A model generated the notes under the pieces. It did no database searches and was not told where the DNA came from. It worked only from the letters and a program-made list of their open reading frames with translations. Shown here piece after piece: positions 15,332 through 21,776 of a DNA stretch of 35,315 nucleotides (positions are counted from its first letter, which is position 1; each line of letters opens with the position of its first letter). The position numbers and the translations under genes are program-made. The stretch spans positions 1 through 35,315 of the forward strand of contig NZ_CAOJCN010000028.1 in assembly GCF_948329515.1 (NCBI RefSeq), given 5' to 3'. Source of the stretch: Cohnella rhizoplanae (lineage in GTDB: Bacteria > Bacillota > Bacilli > Paenibacillales > Paenibacillaceae).

Positions 15332-16069
15332 ATGCAGCTGATCGCGCACGAGAAGAGTCCGTACGGCGAATTGAGGGTCTTCGATACGACGGAGCTGTAC
15401 GGCGAGCTCGGCAAGTTCCGTATTCTGCAGTTCGCGGACGGAGCCGTTCAAGGGGCGATCGACCTGAAGGATCCCTCGCGCGTCGTGCTGGCCTACCAGC
15501 GGGCGCTCGTCGGCCTCATGGACGCGATCCGTCCGTCCTTCGGACAGGCGTTCGTCATCGGGCACGGGGCGGGAACGATCGCGAGGCACTACGGCAGCGA
15601 GCGGGTTCGAGCGGCGGAGATCGACGCCTTGGTGGTGGAATGGAGCCGCGTCTACTTCGGCTGCCCGCACGATGGCGTCGCAATCGGTGACGGACGCGAG
15701 CTGCTCGCCGGAACCGAGGCGGGCAGCCTCGACTATGTCGTCGTGGATGCCTTTACAGCCGAAGGGACGCCGCCTCATCTGGCGACCCTGGAGTTTTATC
15801 GCCTGGCGCGGGATCGGCTGCGGGAAGGCGGCGCGATGCTGCTGAACGTCATCGGACGCGGCAAGGGGGACAAGCGAGTCGCCTCGATGCTGACGACGCT
15901 TCAGGCGGTTTTTCCTTACGCGACCGCGATATCGGCGGCCGGACGGGGCGGGGAGACCGGAACCAACCTGATCTTGATGGCCGGGCCACGGGAGCTTGCG
16001 CGCGTCGGCCTGCCGCGGGACTGCAAGCCGTCACACGTCCAGCCGGGTTATGTGCTCAGAGATCGCTGA
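15332..16069 (+). CDS. Spermidine synthase-like Rossmann-fold protein
   Basis: A 245-residue protein resembling SpeE and other class I methyltransferase-fold aminopropyltransferases. It opens with IAHEKSPYGELRVFD, has the nucleotide-binding stretch FVIGHGAGTIARHY (about residues 74-87), AAEIDALVVEWSRVYFG, DGRELL, and VVDAFTAEGTPPHLAT followed by LREGGAMLLNVIG. Authentic spermidine synthases usually have GGGDG where this has GHGAG, so aminopropyl transfer is doubtful; it may bind S-adenosyl compounds for another purpose. The start at 15332 has a G-rich Shine-Dalgarno 9 nt upstream and matches the usual N-terminus of the family; an in-frame ATG at 15266 would add 22 residues but lacks a clear ribosome site. 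It lies 177 bp upstream of the isoprenoid-synthase-like gene on the same strand. Confidence 0.82.
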   Translation: MQLIAHEKSPYGELRVFDTTELYGELGKFRILQFADGAVQGAIDLKDPSRVVLAYQRALVGLMDAIRPSFGQAFVIGHGAGTIARHYGSERVRAAEIDALVVEWSRVYFGCPHDGVAIGDGRELLAGTEAGSLDYVVVDAFTAEGTPPHLATLEFYRLARDRLREGGAMLLNVIGRGKGDKRVASMLTTLQAVFPYATAISAAGRGGETGTNLILMAGPRELARVGLPRDCKPSHVQPGYVLRDR

Positions 16070-16246
16070 ATGATAGGTTCTTAGACATGGGAATAACGAC
16101 TTAATATTTCTAGAATCTGTGAGCGCAGTTACAGAATTGTAGCGGGGCTTGCGGTATGATAGAACTACTGAACGCGCCTCCGCTCCGCTATGCCCGCATG
16201 TCGCGACTACGGATGATCGGCGCCCTACATACAGGAGGACTCTTCT

Positions 16247-17206
16247 ATGAAGATCGTACAAGCCGAGCCGGACGTCGCGCGGGAGATCGGGAATATATTC
16301 GCGGAGGCCGCGGCTGGAGCGGATGCTTACCCGGGGCCGCTGGGCGCCGCCATCCGCGGGCTGGTCAAGCGGGCCGAGCCGACGGATCGGGACCGCAAGT
16401 CCAATTATATCGCGTTTATGCTGCCGTCGTGGATCGGAGAGCGGACGGGGGCCGATCCCGCGTTGTGCCGCGATCTGGCGGTGGGCAACGTATACGCGAT
16501 GCTCCACTTCTTCCTGCTAGACGACGTCATGGACGGCGGCGACGCAGGTATGGAAGGCAGGCGCGCATTGGCGGTCGGCCAGCTGCTGCAAGCGCTGTTC
16601 ACCGAGCGTTACGCCCGCCGCTTTCCGCCGGATTCCCCCCTTTGGGCGTACTACCGGACTTACCTGGCCGAGTGGGGCAATGCCGTCTCCGAGGAGGGCC
16701 TGCGGCGGGCGGACCCGCGTGACCCTCGCGCGCTCGCGCGCAAGTCGGCCCCGGTGAAGCTGGGCGCAACCGCGATTCTGCTGTCCGCGGGACTGCCGGA
16801 GCAGATTCGCGATACGGAAGAGGCCGTCGAGCTGGCGCTCGCTTCGCTGCAGCTGGCGGACGACTGGGCCGATTGGCGGGAGGATCTCAACGAAGAGCGG
16901 TGCAATGCCTTCCTGACGCTGGTGAGACGGGAGAGTCTGGCGCTGCCCGAAGATCAGCCGCTGCAGGAACGTCTTGTCCTGCAGGCGATCTACCGCAAGG
17001 GGGCGCTCGAGACGCTCGCCTCCATCGTGCTCGGCTACGGCGAACGGCTGGCTTCGCTGCCGCGCATCCCGCAGGGACTGCCGCGGTTCCAGCAGGAGAT
17101 TCTGTCCGGCATCCTGCACGACGTCCAAGCAACCCGGGACGCGACGGACAAATTGGCTAGCGGTGGCGGATTTTCATATTTTTTATCAAAAATGAAAGAA
17201 TTATAG
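16247..17206 (+). CDS. Class I isoprenoid synthase-like enzyme (ComQ / terpene synthase fold)
   Basis: A 319-residue, all-helical protein. HFFLLDDVMDGGD gives a DDxxD motif (D92, D93, D96). A second acidic motif, QLADDWADWREDL (D205, D206, D209, E212, D213), lies about 110 residues later. Two metal-binding aspartate-rich helices at this distance define class I isoprenoid synthases (prenyl diphosphate synthases, squalene/phytoene synthases, terpene cyclases, ComQ). Overall similarity to primary FPP/GGPP synthases looks low, so it is more likely a specialised prenyltransferase or cyclase than a housekeeping enzyme. AGGAGG lies 8 nt before the ATG. A TATGAT box at 16155-16160 could be its -10, without a good -35. 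The NHLP-leader peptide gene follows 71 bp later with no terminator between, suggesting an operon in which the peptide is the substrate. Confidence 0.8.
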   Translation: MKIVQAEPDVAREIGNIFAEAAAGADAYPGPLGAAIRGLVKRAEPTDRDRKSNYIAFMLPSWIGERTGADPALCRDLAVGNVYAMLHFFLLDDVMDGGDAGMEGRRALAVGQLLQALFTERYARRFPPDSPLWAYYRTYLAEWGNAVSEEGLRRADPRDPRALARKSAPVKLGATAILLSAGLPEQIRDTEEAVELALASLQLADDWADWREDLNEERCNAFLTLVRRESLALPEDQPLQERLVLQAIYRKGALETLASIVLGYGERLASLPRIPQGLPRFQQEILSGILHDVQATRDATDKLASGGGFSYFLSKMKEL

Positions 17207-17277
17207 GGACGAACCGCCTAGGAGTATGGTAGGATATGGGAAGATAGACCCAATCCTTTGAAAAGGCAGTGAATCCA

Positions 17278-17514
17278 ATGTCCCTCGAAACGCTCAAGGT
17301 ACAGGTAATCAAAAAAGCATGGGAAGATCCGGCATTCAAGGCGGAGCTGCTAGCCGACGCTAAAGCCGCGGTCAAAGCGGCGTTCGGTGTCGAGCTGCCG
17401 CAGGAGATCCAAGTGACGACCGTCGAAGAGTCCGCTTCGCACTACTATCTGGTCATCCCCCCCAATCCCGAGGATATCGGCAACGGCGAATCAAACGTCG
17501 AGGTTGTTTGGTAA
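17278..17514 (+). CDS. NHLP-leader RiPP precursor-like peptide
   Basis: A 78-residue peptide from the ATG at 17278 (AAAAGG 11 nt upstream; an in-frame GTG at 17269 is too close to it). The body matches the nitrile-hydratase-like leader of proteusin-type precursors: LKVQVIKKAWEDPAF, KAELLADAKAAVKAAFG, VELPQEIQVTTVEE and the strand YYLVIPPNP. After the leader only about 13 residues remain (EDIGNGESNVEVVW region), ending in tryptophan. There is no cysteine and no clear double-glycine cleavage site. The only other tryptophan is W17, within the conserved leader motif. The gene follows the isoprenoid-synthase-like gene and its last 24 bp overlap the 3' end of the opposing kinase gene. The leader assignment is strong. 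That the C-terminal tryptophan is prenylated, as in ComX, is inference. Confidence 0.85.
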   Translation: MSLETLKVQVIKKAWEDPAFKAELLADAKAAVKAAFGVELPQEIQVTTVEESASHYYLVIPPNPEDIGNGESNVEVVW

Positions 17515-19515
17515 GACATTTACCGGAACCGCCTCTTCGCTGACGGCGTCGCCGGCGACAGGGAGCCGGATCAACACTTCGGTTCCTTGTCCCTTGCGGC
17601 TCTTGAACTCGATCGTTCCCTTCATCACCTCGATGATGCGGAAGGTGACCATCGTCCCGAGGCCGGTCCCTTTCGACTTGGTCGAGAAATAGGGGACGCC
17701 CAGCTTGGCCACCTGCGCTTCGTCCATTCCTTCTCCGTTATCCTTGATCCATATGATGGCTTCGCCGTCTTCCTCGTAAGCGTTGATCTCGATATATCCG
17801 TCTTCCTTGAACGCCTCGATGCTGTTCTTCAGCAGGTTGATGAGCGCCTGCTTGAACTTGGACGAGCTGCCGATCACGGTAAGTCCCGGTTCCGCGTTGA
17901 TGTGCAGCCTGCCTCCATGCATCGCCGCATGCGGCGCGATGATGACTTCGAGCTGCTCCAGCTCGTCCGCCAGATTCAGGGGCGAGACCGTCTCGAGCTC
18001 CGGCTTCGCGAAGGTCAAGAAGTCCGTTATAATCCCGGAGGCGCGATCCAGCTCGCTCACCGCGATGTTGAAGTGCTTTTTGCTCTCGTTGTCCCCCCGG
18101 CCCGCCAGCAGCTGCAGGAATCCGCGCGTGACCTGCAGCGGATTGCGCACTTCGTGCGCGACCGACGCGGCGAGGTCGCTGATGATCTTCAGCTTCTCCG
18201 TTCGTTCCAGCCGGTGGTTGAACAGCTCCAGGCGCTTGGAGTAAGAGAGCAGCATCCGGTAATCCGCCGATATGCGCCTCGCCAGGATGACCACGAGCCC
18301 TATGATGAGCAGGACGACCCCGATTTTCCAGAGAAACAGAATATAGCTCTTGCCGCTGGAATAATAAAGGACGAGATCGGTGACGCCCGAGAGCGCGAGC
18401 AGGAAGAGACATGCGGACAAGATAATGGCGTCGATGTTCTTGCGCAGCGCGTGGATAACGGACAGCACGGCGATAATGATCAGCTGGACCAGGATCAGGG
18501 ACCCGAGCAGCGGATTGGTGAGTATGTAGTACAGATCGTAGTATCGCTCGTCCGTCGCCTTGTAGACGACGAAGGCCAGGCAGCAGAAGGCGGAGAAGCC
18601 CGCCTGCCACTTGCGGAATCTGGTGAAGAAGCGGAATCGGCCTCCTAGCACCTCGTCGACGTAATAACTAAGCGCGGGAAACAGCACGAACATCGAGAGG
18701 TCGAACAGCGATAAAAACAGATTGGCGTACGCCTTGTAATAGATGTAAAGCATCGGGGAATACACCGATATCAGCGTGCCGAGCGTCAGCGCGACCAGAC
18801 AGAGCGAGATCCAGGAGCTGCGCTGGCGCCGGTTCAGGTAACTGGAGCAGATCAGCATGATCAGCGCCAGAAAGGAAATCGAACCGCCCAGCAGCAGGTC
18901 GGGCAGTTCCCTGCGGACGTAGCTCTCCTCCAGCGGGGAGAACTCCCCGACGCGGGCGCTCGCGATGAATCCCGCGCGCGTGCCGGTCGTAAGAATGCGG
19001 ACGTCGATGTTCGTCTCCCGCTCGTAACTGCCCAAGGGCAGCAGCAGCCGGTTCACATGAAATTCGAAATCGCGCTCCGACGCGTAAAGCAGCTGGCCGT
19101 CCCGAAAGGCGGACAAGTTCAAGCCGTACAGCCGTCCGACCAACAGACCGGGGCGCTGCCAGCCGGTCGTCGGCGGCACCTGCAAGCGAATCCAAGCGCC
19201 CTGCATGCCGACAGGCAGGTCGACCAGCGGCGTGCCCGCCTTTGCGTCGATCCAATCGCCGCCGTCCGGGGGCGCCTGACCCGGCTGCTCGCCGTCGTGA
19301 ATCCACATGACCTGCCAATGGTCGATCTTCGCCTCGGGTGCCGCCGCCCAGCTTGTTTTCGGCCCTATGATGAACAGCGCCGCGATTGCGGCCGCATACC
19401 ACAACGCTGCGATTAAACGAACAGGTCTCATATTGCACCCCATCTTAACCTCATGATCCTTTGCATGGCTGCCGGAGGAAAAAGTTGCCTGCGTCCTACT
19501 AAAATTCGACAACAT
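17491..19515 (-). CDS. 7TMR-DISM type membrane sensor histidine kinase
   Basis: A 674-residue kinase. After an N-terminal signal or anchor (about 35-58) comes an extracellular domain of about 140 residues with a galactose-binding-like pattern (GAWIRLQVPP, YGLNLSAFRDG, 7TMR-DISMED2-like). Seven helices follow between about 208 and 414, then HisKA with SVAHEVRNPLQ (H454) and HATPase_c with NLLKNSIEAF, DNGEGMDE and GTGLGT. The start chosen has AGGAG 8 nt upstream; starts nearer the signal sequence (M25 or M29) are possible. No response regulator is adjacent. The gene converges on the NHLP peptide gene with a 24-bp tail-to-tail overlap. It could sense the peptide product, but it is HisKA-type and not ComP-type (HisKA_3). 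Confidence 0.92.
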   Translation of the reverse strand: MLSNFSRTQATFSSGSHAKDHEVKMGCNMRPVRLIAALWYAAAIAALFIIGPKTSWAAAPEAKIDHWQVMWIHDGEQPGQAPPDGGDWIDAKAGTPLVDLPVGMQGAWIRLQVPPTTGWQRPGLLVGRLYGLNLSAFRDGQLLYASERDFEFHVNRLLLPLGSYERETNIDVRILTTGTRAGFIASARVGEFSPLEESYVRRELPDLLLGGSISFLALIMLICSSYLNRRQRSSWISLCLVALTLGTLISVYSPMLYIYYKAYANLFLSLFDLSMFVLFPALSYYVDEVLGGRFRFFTRFRKWQAGFSAFCCLAFVVYKATDERYYDLYYILTNPLLGSLILVQLIIIAVLSVIHALRKNIDAIILSACLFLLALSGVTDLVLYYSSGKSYILFLWKIGVVLLIIGLVVILARRISADYRMLLSYSKRLELFNHRLERTEKLKIISDLAASVAHEVRNPLQVTRGFLQLLAGRGDNESKKHFNIAVSELDRASGIITDFLTFAKPELETVSPLNLADELEQLEVIIAPHAAMHGGRLHINAEPGLTVIGSSSKFKQALINLLKNSIEAFKEDGYIEINAYEEDGEAIIWIKDNGEGMDEAQVAKLGVPYFSTKSKGTGLGTMVTFRIIEVMKGTIEFKSRKGQGTEVLIRLPVAGDAVSEEAVPVNVLPNNLDV

Positions 19516-19575
19516 CAATCAAACTCCTGTAAGAAGCGCCACAACGACGGCTAAAACTTCGCGCGCGGTTAGGTC

Positions 19576-20535
19576 CTATTGCCCAGAGTCAAAGGTAAGC
19601 CGAAACCAAGTCTCCCAATCTACGCTGTCCTCGTAGTAGACGCCGTCCCATTGCCTCCGTCCCCCCGCCGGCGGGCCGAAGCCTGCGCCCCCGAGCAGGA
19701 CGCGAAGCGCCGGATGCCGCGCGATCGCTTGCTCCAGCCAGACGGACAGCGCCTCGGCATGTCTGGGATCGGTGAGGGATATTGCCGCTGCCCGCACGTT
19801 CTTGGCTTCGATCGTCTGGCAGAGTCCCTCGTATGGCGTATCGGGGCCGAGGTAGATGACGTCGACGCCCTTTTTGCGGAGAAACAGGCTGAAGAGAAGC
19901 AGACCCAGATGGTGATGCTCGCCGGGCGGGCAGAAGGCGAGGGCGCTCGGCAATCGCGGATCGACCGGAAGCGACCGGAAAACCTGTAAAAAACGCTGCA
20001 GCACGAGCTGCGAGGCGAAATGCTCCTGGGCCACGGCGATCTTGCCGGATTCCCAATCGGTTCCGATCCGGACGAGGAGCGGGGCGAGTATCGCGTGGAA
20101 CGTTTTCTCGTATCCGTATAGGGACAGCGCGAGGTCGATCGTCCTGTTCGCCTCGTCGGTATGAAAGCCGACCAAGGCGGGATACAGACGCTCCGCGATG
20201 TAAGTCTCGTTAAGCGCAGGCTGCGCAGTCATATTCCGTGCGGACGATAGTGCGGCGGCATTGGCGGAAAAAAAGGCCGTAGCGTTTGCCGAGCTGAATG
20301 CAGGAGCGGCGGACGCCTTTTGTTGCTTAAGCATCTGCGCGAGCTCCCCGATTTTCATCCCCTGCTCGTCCATCGACCGCTTGACCCACCTTAGCGTGGC
20401 GACATCCTCTTCGCTGTACAGACGGTGTCCGCCCGCGCTCCTGAGCGGACTGACGATGCGGTGGCGGGTCTCCCAGGCGCGCAGCGTGACGCCGGGAATG
20501 CCGAGCATGTCCGCGACTTTCTGAATGCTGTACAT
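19576..20535 (-). CDS. CarH/LitR-like MerR regulator with B12-binding domain
   Basis: A 319-residue regulator with a MerR winged helix (residues 1-70; VTLRAWETRHRIVSPLRS, GGHRLYSEEDV), a low-complexity Ala/Ser linker (about 75-105), a B12-binding helical bundle with W161-x9-E171-H172, and a Rossmann B12-binding domain with E206-x-H208-x-x-G211. These two motifs are the signature of CarH photoreceptors, which repress genes in the dark with adenosylcobalamin and release DNA in light; H172 and H208 would be the axial ligands. It is divergent from a PAS-MCP gene, and TnnACA-type repeats occur on both promoters. Its -10 box TATAAT (minus strand) lies inside one such site, so it is probably autoregulated. 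Cobalamin response without light is an alternative. Confidence 0.88.
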   Translation of the reverse strand: MYSIQKVADMLGIPGVTLRAWETRHRIVSPLRSAGGHRLYSEEDVATLRWVKRSMDEQGMKIGELAQMLKQQKASAAPAFSSANATAFFSANAAALSSARNMTAQPALNETYIAERLYPALVGFHTDEANRTIDLALSLYGYEKTFHAILAPLLVRIGTDWESGKIAVAQEHFASQLVLQRFLQVFRSLPVDPRLPSALAFCPPGEHHHLGLLLFSLFLRKKGVDVIYLGPDTPYEGLCQTIEAKNVRAAAISLTDPRHAEALSVWLEQAIARHPALRVLLGGAGFGPPAGGRRQWDGVYYEDSVDWETWFRLTFDSGQ

Positions 20536-20553
20536 GATGCACCTCCACCCACA

Positions 20554-20571
20554 TTATACATAAATGATACA
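20554..20571 (-). promoter_or_regulatory. Proposed CarH-like operator over the merR-type promoter
   Basis: TTATACATAAATGATACA holds two ATACA elements 11 bp apart. The minus-strand reading contains TATAAT, the likely -10 of the regulator gene, so binding here would block it. The site matches the one at 20683-20699 in 15 of 17 positions. Confidence 0.65.
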
Positions 20572-20640
20572 AAAGTTCGGGGACAAGCCGAAAAAAATCA
20601 GCGGCGCTGAAGAAAACGGCGTCGAATAAACGCGGTACTT

Positions 20641-20669
20641 GTTGTGTTTGGTGTATAGATTGTGTACAA
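20641..20669 (+). promoter_or_regulatory. Promoter of the PAS-MCP gene with an overlapping operator
   Basis: TTGTGT (20641-20646), 17-bp spacer, TACAAT (20664-20669). TGTATAGATTGTGTACA (20651-20667), which covers the spacer and the -10, is a more degenerate inverted copy of the operator motif, with TGTA elements 12 bp apart. Confidence 0.65.
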
Positions 20670-20682
20670 TTAAAAACAAAAC

Positions 20683-20699
20683 TTATACATATATTATAC
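20683..20699 (+). promoter_or_regulatory. Proposed CarH-like operator downstream of the PAS-MCP promoter
   Basis: TATACATATATTATACA contains TnnACA elements 11 bp apart; going upstream, further ACA triplets continue at 11 and 10 bp (near 20673 and 20663). CarH proteins are known to bind 11-bp direct repeats of this kind. Confidence 0.65.
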
Positions 20700-20737
20700 A
20701 TGGCGTGCGGCCAGGGTAAAGGACGGGAAAATTCGGC

Positions 20738-21658
20738 ATGAGGGAACGTACGCGGGTCGAGGAGCAATCGCAGGTGTTGGATGCAGGGGCCGTGCTTGAC
20801 GCGATGGAACGGTCCCTGGCCATGATCGAGTTCGATATGGACGGCGTGGCGCTATGGGCCAACAGCCATTTCGCGAACGCGATGGGATACGATCGGGAGG
20901 AAATGAAAGGGATGCCGCATCGGCGGTTTTGCACGCCCGAGTACGCGGCGAGCGACGCCTATCGCGAGTTGTGGTCGAATCTGCGCGGCGGCAAGGCGTT
21001 CCAGGAGAAAATCCGGCGGGTCGCCAAGGACGGAAGACTGCTGTGGCTGGAAGCGACGTATATGCCGGTGCGGGGAGCGGACGGCGGCTACCGGGCCGTG
21101 ATCAAGGTCGCGACGGATATCACGTCCCGCGAGGACGCCGCCGTCCGGCATGCCGAGGAACTGAAGCGCACGGCGCTCGAGCTGTCGGACCGGGCGGGCG
21201 AAGGCATCTCCAAGAGCGGCGAGATCGAGGCGGCCATCGGCCGTCTGAGCGCGGACGCGCAGGACAACCTCGAGCGGCTGCATCGGCTCGGGCGGCAGGC
21301 CGAAGCGATCCGCGGCATCGTGCGGGCGATCCGGGACGTGGCCTCGCAGACGCAGCTGCTCGCGTTGAACGCGGCCATCGAGGCCGCCCATGCGGGCGAA
21401 TACGGCCGGGGGTTCGACGTCGTCGCCGCTGAAGTGCGCAAGCTCGCGGGCGAGGTTCAGGCAGCGGCCAAAAAAGCGAACGGCGAAGTGGAGGAGGTCG
21501 TGACGCGGATGGCGGAGATCGGCAGCGGGACGAAGCGGTCGCAGTCCTTGGTGGAGGAAGGCATGCGCAAACTTCAGGACGCGACGGATGCGTTTCGGCG
21601 CGTCGGCGATGCGGCGCTGCGCCTGGAAGAGCAGGCGAATGCGCCAGGCCGGCCCTGA
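20738..21658 (+). CDS. Soluble PAS-domain methyl-accepting chemotaxis protein
   Basis: A 306-residue cytoplasmic receptor. A PAS domain (about 20-130; MIEFDMDGVALWANSHFANAMGY, then AVIKVATDIT) is joined to a short MCP signalling hairpin (about 140-300). The hairpin tip, QTQLLALNAAIEAAHAGEYGRGF, is the conserved CheW/CheA contact region. No membrane helix and no HAMP domain are seen, so it senses an internal cue such as redox state. Its promoter carries operator-like sites shared with the CarH-like gene, linking it to light or cobalamin. The HD-GYP gene follows on the same strand after 118 bp. Confidence 0.92.
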   Translation: MRERTRVEEQSQVLDAGAVLDAMERSLAMIEFDMDGVALWANSHFANAMGYDREEMKGMPHRRFCTPEYAASDAYRELWSNLRGGKAFQEKIRRVAKDGRLLWLEATYMPVRGADGGYRAVIKVATDITSREDAAVRHAEELKRTALELSDRAGEGISKSGEIEAAIGRLSADAQDNLERLHRLGRQAEAIRGIVRAIRDVASQTQLLALNAAIEAAHAGEYGRGFDVVAAEVRKLAGEVQAAAKKANGEVEEVVTRMAEIGSGTKRSQSLVEEGMRKLQDATDAFRRVGDAALRLEEQANAPGRP

Positions 21659-21776
21659 GACGCCCTTCCCGGCGGCGCGGCGCGTATTTCAAGTATTTCC
21701 ATTTTAGGCCTTGTGATTTATGATGGAGATAGATACAGGCCAAATGTCCCGGATCGGGGAAATGGAGAAACAGCCT

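Noticed and set aside
15332..16069. Authentic spermidine synthase (speE)
   Set aside because: The GGGDG motif is replaced by GHGAG and no polyamine gene such as speD or speB is adjacent.
16156..16722. 188-residue plus-strand frame overlapping the isoprenoid synthase gene
   Set aside because: It becomes Arg/Gly-rich and lacks any motif once inside the 16247 gene, which has the aspartate-rich motifs and an AGGAGG site.
16247..19515. Direct assignment as comQ-comX-comP
   Set aside because: The peptide has an NHLP leader unlike ComX, the kinase is HisKA-type rather than the HisKA_3 type of ComP and is on the opposite strand, and no ComA-like regulator is adjacent. Only an analogy is retained.
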